Shown: one piece after another, positions 1-6,634 of the stretch
Position numbering within the stretch: position 1 is the first letter of the stretch
Layout of the letters: every line of letters starts with the position of its first letter
Position numbers and translations under genes: made by a program
The notes under the pieces: model-generated
The model's database searches: none
What the model saw: only the letters and a program-made list of their open reading frames with translations
What the model was told of the DNA's origin: nothing
Origin: CAYZHV01 sp046541355
GTDB lineage: Bacteria > Spirochaetota > Spirochaetia > DSM-27196 > Alkalispirochaetaceae
NCBI GenBank assembly: GCA_046541355.1
Contig: JBKHDM010000102.1
Span: 1 to 7,922, forward strand
Length of the DNA stretch: 7,922 bases
Reading direction: 5' to 3'

Positions 1-21
1 GCCGGTGGCGGGGCGGCTGCC

Positions 22-1854
22 CTAGGCGCCCCTTCGCAGGTCGCCCTTGCGATGTGCCGCCTGGAGCACCGCCTTACGTAGCCGGATTGACCGCGGCGTC
101 ACCTCCACGAGCTCGTCATCTCTGATAAACTGTATCGCCCTCTCGAGGGTCATCGGCAGTACGGGGGTGAGGACCACCGCATCATCCTTACCGGCGGCCC
201 GCATGTTGGTGAGTTTCTTTGTCTTGCACGGATTGACGTTCAGGTCGTTCTCGCGGTTGTGCTCACCGACGATCATCCCCTCATAGACAGGCTCTCCGGG
301 GGTGACAAACAGCTGCCCCCGGGGCTCGAGATTAAACAGCGCGTAGGGCACCGCCTCCCCGGCTCGGTCCGCCACGAGGGACCCGGTAAAACGCTCCGGA
401 AACTCACCCCGATATGGCTCATACCCCTCGAGGGAGGAGTTGATAATACCGGTACCCCGGGTATCGGTAAGAAACTCGTCCCGGTAACCGAGGAGTCCCC
501 GGGAGGGGACGGAGAACTCGAGGCGCACCCGATTTCCCTTGTGCATCTCGTAGGCGACCATCCGTCCCTTTCTCTTCGAGAGCTTCTCGGTTACAACCCC
601 CGCAAAGGACTCTTCACACTCAAGAAAGAGCTGTTCCACCGGCTCGAGAAGCTCCCCGCTCTCACTCCGCTTGAAGATCACCCTCGGACGCCCGACATTG
701 AGCTCGAAGCCCTCCCGGCGCATCGTCTCGATGAGAATCACCATCTGAAACTCCCCGCGTCCCTTGACGATGAACCCTTCCTTGTTCTCCGTCTCCTCGA
801 AGCGGACCGAGACGTTGAGCATCGTCTCTTTGACGAGCCGCTCCCTGATCTTGCTCGACTGGACGAAGCGCCCCTCCCGACCGAGAAAGGGAGAGGTATT
901 GGGTGCAAAGAGCATCGATACCGTCGGCTCGTCGACGGTGATCCTCGGCAGCGCCTTGAGCGCTCCCTTCGCGCAGATGGTGTCACCGATGTGGACCTCC
1001 TCCACACCGGCGATAACCACGATATCACCTGCCTCGGCGACCTCCGCCTCCACGAGACCCGGTCCCTCGTAGACCTGCAGGCGGGTCACGTTCAAAGAGG
1101 TTTCCCGCCCCCCCTCTCCGAGGCATACGAGGGACTCCCGACCCCGTGCCCTGCCGTGGATCACTTTGCCTACCGCCAGACGGCCGAGAAAGTCCGAGTA
1201 GGAGAGATCGGAGACAAGCATCTGAAACGGCTCCTCGGAGTTGTATCCCGGAGGGGGTACGGTCTCGACGATCGTATCCATGAGAACGTGGAGATTCTCC
1301 GACTCCTCCTCCAGGGTGCGCTTTGCGATGCCGCTGCGGCCGTCGGCGTAGAGGACCGGGCAGTCGAGCTGCTCCTCGGTTGCGTCGAGGTCGATGAGCA
1401 GGTCGTAGATCTCGCTCAGCACCTCTGCGGGCCGGGCGTCGGTGCGGTCTATTTTATTGACGACTACGATTACGTGAAGGTTCGCCTTGAGCGCCTTGTC
1501 GAGGACAAAACGGGTCTGGGGAAGGGGCCCCTCCGAGGCGTCCACCAGCAGGACCACTCCGTCCACCATGGAGAGGGCTCGTTCCACCTCGCCACCGAAG
1601 TCGGCGTGACCGGGGGTGTCGAGAATATTGATTTTGACGCCCCTCCAACGGATCGCGCTGTTCTTTGCGGCAATGGTGATCCCCCGCTCCCGCTCGAGGT
1701 CGAGGCGGTCCATGAGCCGCTCGGTGGTTTCCTGCCCCTCCCGGAAGAGTCCTGACTGTTTAAACAGCGCATCCACAAGGGTGGTCTTGCCGTGGTCTAC
1801 GTGCGCTATGATCGCGATGTTTCGCAGGGAGGGATTGGTTGCGTCTTTATGCAT
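22..1854 (-). CDS. typA: Ribosome-associated translational GTPase TypA/BipA
   Basis: This 610-aa protein is a full-length TypA/BipA, close to the roughly 607 aa usual for the family. It is a cytoplasmic GTPase related to EF-G and LepA that binds the ribosome and is known for roles in ribosome assembly and stress or cold adaptation. The GTP-binding motifs are all visible: P-loop AHVDHGKTT (17-25), switch I region ERGITI (56-61), DTPGH (79-83) and NKID (133-136). An EF-Tu-like beta-barrel domain follows (about 210-300), then EF-G-like domains III and V (about 305-480), with signatures such as GRGEFQ, MRREGFEL and PSRGLLGYR. The BipA-specific C-terminal domain includes KKLTNMRAAG and DDELVEVTP. 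The ATG gives the family's usual short N-terminus before RNIAIIAHVDHGKT. No Shine-Dalgarno precedes it, and a TATAGC/TAGTAT hexamer lies just upstream, so the mRNA may be nearly leaderless. It is transcribed away from the receiver gene. No defects are seen. Confidence 0.97.
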   Translation of the reverse strand: MHKDATNPSLRNIAIIAHVDHGKTTLVDALFKQSGLFREGQETTERLMDRLDLERERGITIAAKNSAIRWRGVKINILDTPGHADFGGEVERALSMVDGVVLLVDASEGPLPQTRFVLDKALKANLHVIVVVNKIDRTDARPAEVLSEIYDLLIDLDATEEQLDCPVLYADGRSGIAKRTLEEESENLHVLMDTIVETVPPPGYNSEEPFQMLVSDLSYSDFLGRLAVGKVIHGRARGRESLVCLGEGGRETSLNVTRLQVYEGPGLVEAEVAEAGDIVVIAGVEEVHIGDTICAKGALKALPRITVDEPTVSMLFAPNTSPFLGREGRFVQSSKIRERLVKETMLNVSVRFEETENKEGFIVKGRGEFQMVILIETMRREGFELNVGRPRVIFKRSESGELLEPVEQLFLECEESFAGVVTEKLSKRKGRMVAYEMHKGNRVRLEFSVPSRGLLGYRDEFLTDTRGTGIINSSLEGYEPYRGEFPERFTGSLVADRAGEAVPYALFNLEPRGQLFVTPGEPVYEGMIVGEHNRENDLNVNPCKTKKLTNMRAAGKDDAVVLTPVLPMTLERAIQFIRDDELVEVTPRSIRLRKAVLQAAHRKGDLRRGA

Positions 1855-1862
1855 GACCGCAC

Positions 1863-1871
1863 GCTATACTA
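1863..1871 (-). promoter_or_regulatory. Possible -10 element of typA
   Basis: Two overlapping -10-like hexamers read on the minus strand, TAGTAT (1871-1866) and TATAGC (1868-1863). They end 11 and 8 nt before the typA ATG. I see no matching -35 hexamer and no Shine-Dalgarno in the short gap, so transcription would begin almost at the start codon. Weak evidence by itself, but it fits the pattern at neighbouring genes. Confidence 0.25.
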
Positions 1872-1975
1872 TCGGCGCCCTTTGGGATAGTGGTTTGCCG
1901 CCGAAACGCTCCAATCTCCTCCACGCCGGTCCCGGGGCTCGACGGCGGGGGTTCGACTTCGGCAGCGCAGGTTAG

Positions 1976-1981
1976 TACGTT
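1976..1981 (+). promoter_or_regulatory. Possible -10 element of the receiver gene
   Basis: TACGTT fits the relaxed TANNNT form of a -10 box and ends 6 nt before the ATG of the receiver gene. There is no Shine-Dalgarno in that gap and no convincing -35. Low confidence; reported because the same spacing recurs at other genes here. Confidence 0.18.
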
Positions 1982-1987
1982 TGTGCT

Positions 1988-2371
1988 ATGGCCAGGGTTC
2001 TACTATTAGACGACCAGCCCCTGACCCGGGAGGTTCTGAAAGTCCTTTTGGCAAAGCGAGGGCACCAGGTGTGCGCGGAGTGTGGCAGCGATGAGGTCGC
2101 GATACGAGCGTTCAACTCCTGTGCGCCGGACCTTGCGATCCTCGACGTAGAGACGAGCGGCCCCCTCGGAGGCCCGGGGGTGCTCAAGCAGGCGAGGGAG
2201 GATGGATACCAGGGAGGGGCGATTTTCCTTTCCGGCTGTTCGTGGCAGAAGGTGGCCGACAGGCTCGCGGGGCTCACCTTCAACGCCTACCTCCAGAAAC
2301 CGGCGGAGATCAGAGCTATTTCACGGGAGATCGATGCGGCTGTCTGTTCTCAGACGAGCATCCCCGACTAA
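1988..2371 (+). CDS. Stand-alone response regulator receiver domain protein
   Basis: This 127-aa protein is a single CheY-like receiver (REC) domain with no output domain. It opens with the usual first strand and acidic pair (VLLLDDQ, D8 and D9). The probable phospho-acceptor is D53 in DLAILDVE, the conserved Ser/Thr position is S82 in IFLSG, and the conserved lysine is K104 in YLQKP, so all phosphorylation-site residues are present. Such proteins take a phosphoryl group from a histidine kinase and act by protein-protein contact, but no kinase or partner gene is nearby, so the pathway is unknown. The ATG is the natural start because the first beta strand begins at once after it. No Shine-Dalgarno is visible. 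The gene diverges from typA and its TAA interlocks with the TAG of convergent ettA. Confidence 0.88.
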   Translation: MARVLLLDDQPLTREVLKVLLAKRGHQVCAECGSDEVAIRAFNSCAPDLAILDVETSGPLGGPGVLKQAREDGYQGGAIFLSGCSWQKVADRLAGLTFNAYLQKPAEIRAISREIDAAVCSQTSIPD

Positions 2372-4059
2372 CGTGTCAGGCTGCGGTGGACGTAGCGATG
2401 GGGCGTGTCGGCGTGGCGGCCATACTTCTTTCGCCGGTATTCGGCGTACTCACTCCAGTTCCCGTCATACCAGTAGACCCCCTCCGCCTCGAAAGCGAGG
2501 AGGTGGGTACAGACCCTGTCGAGAAACCAGCGGTCGTGGCTGATGACCAGGGCCGAGCCGGCAAACTCGTCGATAGCCTCTTCCAGAGCTCTGAGGGTGT
2601 TTACGTCGAGATCGTTGGTCGGCTCGTCGAGGAGCAGGACATTTCCCCCCCGGCGGATCATCATTGCGAGGTTCAACCGGTTGCGCTCGCCTCCGGAAAG
2701 TTCGGAGACCCGCTTCTGTTGATCCGACCCGGTAAAGTTGAACCAGGAGCAGAACGCTCTCGAGTTGACCTGCCGGGCGTTGCCTGCCCCGCCGAGCTGG
2801 ATCATCTCCTGGCCCCCGGAAAGCTGCTCCCAGACTGTTTTCGTGTCATCCAGGGCGCCCCGCATCTGGTCCGCCCAGGCTAGTTCCACCGTCTCTCCTA
2901 CCCGCACAGAGCCCTCGGTCGGCTCCTCCTCCCCGGCGATCATCCGAAAGAGGGTTGTCTTACCGGCTCCGTTGGGCCCGACGATACCGACAACAGCTCC
3001 CGGAGGGATCTGGAAGTCCAACCCACCAAAGAGAAGCTTCTCACCGTACGCCTTGGTGAGCTCCTTCGCCTCTATAACTATGTCTCCCAGTCGAGGACCG
3101 GGAGGGATGGTGAGCTGGGCGGTTTTGACCCGTTCCTTGCCCCCCTCGCTGAGAAGCTGCTCATACCGGTTGATCCGCTCCTTGCTCTTCGCGTGCTGCC
3201 CTTTCGGGGTCATGTTTATCCATTCGAGCTCCCGCTGCAGGGTCTTCTGCCGCTGAGACTCTCCCTTCTCCTCCTTCGCGAGGCGCTGCTGTTTCTGATC
3301 GAGCCAGCTCGAGTAGTTGCCCTTCCACGGGATCCCCTCGCCCCGGTCGAGCTCGAGGATCCACCCAGCGACGTTGTCGAGAAAGTAGCGGTCGTGGGTC
3401 ACGGCGATCACCGTGCCGGCGTACTCCCGCAGATGTTTCTCGAGCCACGCAACGGTCTCCGCGTCGAGGTGGTTGGTCGGCTCGTCGAGGAGGAGGATGT
3501 CCGGCGTCTGCAGAAGCAGCCTGACCAGAGCGACCCGTCTGCGCTCTCCCCCTGAGAGAACATCGACCTTGGTCTCGGGCGGCGGGCAGCGCAGGGCGTC
3601 CATCGCCATCTCGAGGCGCGCGTCGAGGTCCCAGCCGCCGAGGGCGTCGAGCTTCTCCTGTATCGCCGCCTGCTTCTCCCCGAGTTTCTCGTAATCCGCC
3701 TCCGGCTCGCCGTACGCCTCGTTTACAGCCTCAAACTCCTGGAGAAGATCGAGGGTCTCCTTTGCCCCTTCCTGGACGATCTCCTTCACCGTCTTTCCCG
3801 ACTCCAGGTGAGGCTCCTGCTCGAGGTAGCCCACGGTGAAACCGGGAGAAACGGAGACCTCCCCGGTAAACTCCTGGTCCACCCCGGCGAGGATGCGCAT
3901 GAGGGTAGACTTACCCGAGCCGTTGAGACCGATAACGCCGATCTTCGCGCCGTAAAAGTAGGAGAGGCTGATATCCTTGAGCACGGTCCTGGTCCCGAGG
4001 ACCTTCGTCACCCCGTGCATTGTGTAAATGATCCGCTTGTCGTCGTAGGTTGTCGCCAT
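2368..4059 (-). CDS. ettA: Energy-dependent translational throttle protein EttA (ABC-F ATPase)
   Basis: This 563-aa soluble ABC-F protein has two ATPase cassettes and no membrane segments; E. coli EttA is about 555 aa. Cassette 1 has Walker A GLNGSGKST (44-52), signature LSGGE (168-172) and Walker B ILLLDE (188-193). Cassette 2 has Walker A GPNGAGKTT (361-369), signature LSGGE (454-458) and Walker B VLLLDE (474-479). The linker (about 243-322), with EGIPWKGNYSSWL and the IPPGPRLGD segment, corresponds to EttA's P-site tRNA interaction motif, which separates it from Uup, YheS and resistance-type ABC-F proteins. Known EttA binds the ribosomal E site and gates entry into elongation according to the ATP/ADP ratio. 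Both catalytic glutamates (E193, E479) are intact. The ATG has no Shine-Dalgarno but a good -10/-35 pair directly upstream. Its end overlaps the receiver gene by 4 bp. Confidence 0.97.
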   Translation of the reverse strand: MATTYDDKRIIYTMHGVTKVLGTRTVLKDISLSYFYGAKIGVIGLNGSGKSTLMRILAGVDQEFTGEVSVSPGFTVGYLEQEPHLESGKTVKEIVQEGAKETLDLLQEFEAVNEAYGEPEADYEKLGEKQAAIQEKLDALGGWDLDARLEMAMDALRCPPPETKVDVLSGGERRRVALVRLLLQTPDILLLDEPTNHLDAETVAWLEKHLREYAGTVIAVTHDRYFLDNVAGWILELDRGEGIPWKGNYSSWLDQKQQRLAKEEKGESQRQKTLQRELEWINMTPKGQHAKSKERINRYEQLLSEGGKERVKTAQLTIPPGPRLGDIVIEAKELTKAYGEKLLFGGLDFQIPPGAVVGIVGPNGAGKTTLFRMIAGEEEPTEGSVRVGETVELAWADQMRGALDDTKTVWEQLSGGQEMIQLGGAGNARQVNSRAFCSWFNFTGSDQQKRVSELSGGERNRLNLAMMIRRGGNVLLLDEPTNDLDVNTLRALEEAIDEFAGSALVISHDRWFLDRVCTHLLAFEAEGVYWYDGNWSEYAEYRRKKYGRHADTPHRYVHRSLTR

Positions 4060-4066
4060 TTGCCCA

Positions 4067-4096
4067 AGTATAGCAGATCGACCGCCGGACGGTGAA
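4067..4096 (-). promoter_or_regulatory. Predicted ettA promoter, apparently giving a leaderless mRNA
   Basis: On the minus strand a TTCACC -35 (4096-4091) is followed, after 18 nt, by a TATACT -10 (4072-4067). Only 7 nt separate the -10 from the ettA ATG at 4059, so the expected transcription start is at or beside the A of the start codon. No Shine-Dalgarno is present between them. The hexamers match sigma-70 consensus at 4/6 and 5/6 positions. Confidence 0.45.
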
Positions 4097-4179
4097 CTAA
4101 CCCCGGACCACCCGCCCCGCCTCGACCCACCAACCGGCGGATAGGACGGTCTCGATGTCCCGCCCGTAAGGGAGCGCGT

Positions 4180-4587
4180 CTACTCTGAGCGGTGTAGAAT
4201 ACTGATGGCGCTCCCTCCGGAGAGGTCGCCGTCGACGGTGGCGAGGATCAGGACGGTGTCCTCATCAAGGGGGCGTGGGAGGATGCTTACCACCCGGCCG
4301 TCGAGTTCCCACAGCAGGATATCCCCGGATATCACCCAGGAGAACCCGGTTCGATCGAGCACGCCGGTTCCATCACCGTAGAAGATGAGCTCGGTTGTAA
4401 ACTCACCCATCGGATGGGACTCGATCCGCACGCCCCCGGAGGAGCCGGCATGGAAGGTGTAGGCGTCTTCCATCGTCCACCTGCCCCGCAGGAGCTGTAC
4501 AACTCCGTTCTCACGCTGGCTGTAGCCGAGGGATGAGAGAAAGATGAGCAGGAGAACAGACACCGCTTTCGGGAGTGTCGTCTTCAT
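4180..4587 (-). CDS. Small secreted lipocalin-like hypothetical protein
   Basis: I do not recognise a named family. The 135-aa product begins with a classical signal peptide: MKTTLPK, a hydrophobic core SVLLLIFLSSL (about 9-20), and a likely cleavage near YSQ (22-24). The mature part resembles small secreted beta-barrel, lipocalin-like proteins. It has a LLRGRWTMEDAYTF opening strand, then ELIFYGDGTGVLDR, then SWVISGDILLWELDG, the alternating strand pattern of 'model with increasing complexity' reporters such as DUF4488-like proteins. That resemblance is inference. I chose the ATG at 4587 over a TTG-type start 24 codons upstream because it puts the signal peptide at the N-terminus. No Shine-Dalgarno is seen; a TATGTT hexamer ends 6 nt before the ATG. 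Divergent from the acyltransferase and upstream of, but separate from, ettA. Confidence 0.72.
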   Translation of the reverse strand: MKTTLPKAVSVLLLIFLSSLGYSQRENGVVQLLRGRWTMEDAYTFHAGSSGGVRIESHPMGEFTTELIFYGDGTGVLDRTGFSWVISGDILLWELDGRVVSILPRPLDEDTVLILATVDGDLSGGSAISILHRSE

Positions 4588-4593
4588 GGACCA

Positions 4594-4599
4594 AACATA
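4594..4599 (-). promoter_or_regulatory. Possible -10 element of the small secreted protein gene
   Basis: TATGTT on the minus strand (4599-4594) matches the -10 consensus at four positions and lies 6 nt before the ATG at 4587. No Shine-Dalgarno intervenes and no clear -35 is present. Low confidence. Confidence 0.2.
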
Positions 4600-4787
4600 A
4601 CGCTCTCGAGGAGGAAAGAGGAGCCGAATCAGGATTTGCCCGGGAGGGCAACCTTTCAACGCACGGTGTTATCGGCTCCGTACACCGTCCCCCCGAAGGA
4701 CGAGCCACGGTTTTGTACGCTTGCGCGGTCTTGTTTTTATCCCCGGCGTGAGGGATGGGGCAGGAGGGATCCATGGATCGCAAAAGG

Positions 4788-4796
4788 TGGTATAAT
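4788..4796 (+). promoter_or_regulatory. Extended -10 promoter of the acyltransferase gene
   Basis: TGGTATAAT is a perfect -10 hexamer (4791-4796) preceded by the TGn extension, which can work without a -35; none is obvious. Its end is 10 nt before the GTG at 4807, so transcription should begin around 4803-4804, leaving a leader of about 3-4 nt. This supports the GTG as the true start and places any longer upstream reading frame outside the transcript. Confidence 0.45.
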
Positions 4797-4806
4797 CCTC
4801 TTCGTT

Positions 4807-5781
4807 GTGGACTACTATCTCTCCAGAAACTGGCGGCACACCGTTATAGGTGGTCTGAGAGCTCTCATCAGGCTCCATTACTTTACGATTGTCTTTGTCT
4901 TCGGAAGCGTTGTCGCCCTGGCCGCCCGATCCCTCCTGCCGGAGCGCACCTACCGTCGCCTTCGGCCCACCATGGCCCGGAAACTCGCACGAGTTCTCCT
5001 GTACGCCTCGAACATACGTATCCGTCACCACGGTATGCCCCCTGCTCCGGGGAGTTTTATCGTCTCAAACCACCTGAGTTGGGCAGACACCTTTACCTAC
5101 CTCGGTGAGCTGGGCTGCCGTTTCCTGGCAACCCACCTCTACGGGCAGATTGTCGGTTTCGGAGTGATTCTACGCTCCCTGGGGGTCAGCTTCGTCAACA
5201 GGATGAGCCTCCGGGCTATCGGGTCGGCGCGACGGGTGGTGCAGGGAATCCTGCGGCGGGGCGAGTCGCTGCTCATCTTTCCCGAGGGACGCACGAGCCG
5301 GGGTGGGGGGATCCGCCCGTTCAAGGCTGCCTTTCTCCAGGTGGCCATCGACCTCGGACTGCCGGTGAGCTGGGCAGCGGTCCGCTACGAGACGCCTCCG
5401 GGCTGGCCTCCGGCGAGCGTTGTGGTCGGCTGGGAGGAGTGGCCTCCGCTGATTACTCATATCTACCGCGCTTTTCACGCGCCCCGGATCATCTGCCGCA
5501 TCCGATACGGGCAGGGCTGCCTCGAGGAGAAGGACCGCAGAACGCTCGCGGAGTCCCTCCACGCGGTGGTGAGCCGCTACTACGAGCCGATGGAGCAACT
5601 CGCCGAGGAGACCTTGCGGAAGATCGATGTCTTCAAGAAGGTCTCCCAACCTCGGGTGTATGGTGAGTCGGCGCACAACCATGGCGGGAACCGTCAGCCC
5701 GCCGCCGGGGCGCGCCCGGGGGATAGTGGGAAGGTCGCAACCGCATCACCCGCCGGGGCACCGGACCCTCCCCGGAAATGA
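4807..5781 (+). CDS. PlsC-family lysophospholipid acyltransferase (1-acyl-glycerol-3-phosphate acyltransferase-like)
   Basis: This is a membrane-associated acyltransferase that would transfer an acyl chain to a lysophospholipid, probably 1-acyl-glycerol-3-phosphate in phosphatidate synthesis. The exact acceptor cannot be read from sequence. With the GTG start it is 324 aa. It has an N-terminal hydrophobic segment (YFTIVFVFGSVVALAA, about 25-40) and the catalytic HX4D motif in NHLSWAD (H89, D94). The second block is GVSFVNR (R132), and the third is the phosphate-binding FPEGRTS (158-164). There is no in-frame ATG before the domain. The frame stays open back to a TTG at 4636, but a TATAAT lies inside that stretch. 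A strong AGGAGGG/ATG pair at 4762-4775 is in another frame. The last 40 or so residues, after SQPRVYG, are low-complexity and antisense to the broken gene, so they may be a run-on tail. Confidence 0.88.
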   Translation: MDYYLSRNWRHTVIGGLRALIRLHYFTIVFVFGSVVALAARSLLPERTYRRLRPTMARKLARVLLYASNIRIRHHGMPPAPGSFIVSNHLSWADTFTYLGELGCRFLATHLYGQIVGFGVILRSLGVSFVNRMSLRAIGSARRVVQGILRRGESLLIFPEGRTSRGGGIRPFKAAFLQVAIDLGLPVSWAAVRYETPPGWPPASVVVGWEEWPPLITHIYRAFHAPRIICRIRYGQGCLEEKDRRTLAESLHAVVSRYYEPMEQLAEETLRKIDVFKKVSQPRVYGESAHNHGGNRQPAAGARPGDSGKVATASPAGAPDPPRK

Positions 5782-6097
5782 GCTCACCCTCGACCCGGAG
5801 GCCCGACTCCTCAGAGCCGAACCGCAGCGCCTCCTCTGCCACCCGGATCGCGCGACTCTCGGGGTAGCGATCCCGCATAAACCGCTCACCGCTGTCCGAG
5901 TTGACGTAGAGTGTCACCGGCCGGTCGGTGCCCTGATGTATGAGAACAAAACAGTCGGAGGGGCCGTGGGTGGTCGAGGCTATCCGGGCCCACTCGTCAC
6001 GCCCGGGGATCTGGGCAAAGGGTGCGTAGAACTCGAAGACCTCGCTCGTCTCTCCACACTACGGAGGAGGGCCTGCCGGGTAAAGTCGGTCTCATTG
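5633..6097 (-). pseudogene. Decayed, frameshifted gene fragment of unknown family
   Basis: The minus strand holds a coding-like stretch that no intact gene explains. From 6058 down to the TGA at 5633 one frame is open for about 141 codons with protein-like composition, including VFEFYAPFAQIPGRDEWA, then DCFVLIHQGTDRPVTLYVNS, then LRVEGELISGEGPVPR. Its only plausible start, a GTG at 5917, falls in the middle of this sequence. An in-frame TAG sits at 6059-6061. Just upstream another frame carries NETDFTRQALLRS, which would join the first smoothly after a one-base shift near 6050-6065. The 5' part then stops at the inverted-repeat element beginning at 6118. I read it as the 3' remnant of a gene broken by a frameshift and truncated. 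Its 3' end overlaps the acyltransferase by 149 bp, so the real end may lie nearer 5730. Family unknown. Confidence 0.42.
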
Positions 6098-6117
6098 GAC
6101 AATCCGGAAGCTTTCCT

Positions 6118-6279
6118 TAGTGTCCTCCACTCTGGTGATAAACCCGCCCTAACCCGTGTTGCTTTAGGCAGTTAGGGTCATCAGGCCAGGACTTCCTGAT
6201 TCTCGGAGACTGGTAGCGCACTAACTCCACTCGGTAACGGGAGATGGCGCTCCGGTCATCCTCAGAGTGGAGGACACTA
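6118..6279. repeat. 162-bp structured element bounded by a perfect 17-bp inverted repeat
   Basis: TAGTGTCCTCCACTCTG at 6118-6134 is repeated exactly in inverse orientation at 6263-6279; neither flanking nor inner bases extend the match. The 128 bp between the arms hold further pairing: a 7-bp stem CCCTAAC (6147-6153) with GTTAGGG (6171-6177), a 6-bp stem ATCAGG (6180-6185) with CCTGAT (6195-6200), and a 5-bp stem AGCGC (6215-6219) with GCGCT (6247-6251). The interior encodes no convincing protein. This could be a miniature inverted-repeat transposable element, which would explain the truncated gene on its left, or a branched structured RNA closed by a long stem. No target-site duplication is visible at its edges. 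The arms are too far apart for a terminator. Confidence 0.55.
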
Positions 6280-6324
6280 CCGAAGATTTGCTGTCTGTTG
6301 GGCACTCTCACTATCCTAGGAATT

Positions 6325-6331
6325 AAGGAGG
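6325..6331 (+). promoter_or_regulatory. Shine-Dalgarno site of the 84-aa gene
   Basis: AAGGAGG lies 4 nt before the ATG at 6336 and fixes that start. A weak TATCCT -10-like hexamer occurs at 6312-6317. This start architecture differs from that of the genes to the left. Confidence 0.6.
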
Positions 6332-6335
6332 CTCG

Positions 6336-6590
6336 ATGATTACCCTCAGAGGATCTCGGGAGCGCGACGACACCAAGCAGGTGGAGGAGTTTTTGCAGAC
6401 CCACTCATTCCGCTACCGATGGGAAAACGCCCCGCGGGGACGGCCCCCGGAGCTCGAGGATCGGGATTTTCGAGCCGTCGGGGAGGATGAGATCGCAGCA
6501 AAGGAGGACGAGCTGGTTGCCTACAAGGAGCAGTGGGACAAGTTCCAGACCGACGCCTGCTACATCGAGGAGGACGGAGAGGTCTGGTAG
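6336..6590 (+). CDS. Small acidic hypothetical protein, possibly a cysteine-less glutaredoxin-fold relative
   Basis: This 84-aa protein is not a recognised family, but it is probably real. It has a strong Shine-Dalgarno (AAGGAGG) and G/C-rich third codon positions like the housekeeping genes. It is also acidic and charged, without stray rare-codon runs. The opening, MITLRGS followed by DDTKQVEEFLQTHSFRYRW, recalls the first strand and helix of glutaredoxin-like proteins (typically MITLYG-CxxC-helix), but the CxxC position holds RERDD and the only cysteine is C75 near the end. If related, it would be a redox-inactive member; this is inference from pattern only. There is no signal peptide or membrane segment. 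It stands alone downstream of the inverted-repeat element. A hairpin without a U-tract follows at 6635-6664. Confidence 0.6.
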   Translation: MITLRGSRERDDTKQVEEFLQTHSFRYRWENAPRGRPPELEDRDFRAVGEDEIAAKEDELVAYKEQWDKFQTDACYIEEDGEVW

Positions 6591-6634
6591 CGGACGCACC
6601 CCTTGGTCGCGGCGCCGCTTATCCTTTGGCCAGG

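Noticed and set aside
259..1755. A 498-codon open frame on the plus strand opposite typA
   Set aside because: It is exactly antisense to a full-length, motif-perfect TypA. Long antisense frames are expected from G/C-biased third positions, and its translation shows no recognisable domain.
2242..2883. A 213-codon plus-strand frame overlapping the receiver gene and ettA
   Set aside because: It is a shadow of ettA on the other strand and overlaps the receiver gene in another frame; it has no domain and no Shine-Dalgarno.
4097..4190. A short minus-strand stretch ending VLSAGWWVEAGRVVRG, reminiscent of an amidohydrolase C-terminus
   Set aside because: It is only about 30 codons, overlaps the end of the secreted protein gene in another frame, and nothing upstream continues it. 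Chance or an unidentifiable relic.
4669..4783. Minus-strand and plus-strand ORFs in the gap before the acyltransferase
   Set aside because: They are short, lack conserved features and overlap the promoter region; the T-run near 4735 has no hairpin before it, so it is not called a terminator.
6147..6177. CCCTAAC/GTTAGGG resembling integron attC core sites
   Set aside because: The outer bases do not fit the RYYYAAC/GTTRRRY pattern, the arms are only about 31 bp apart, and there is no integrase or second attC-like site.
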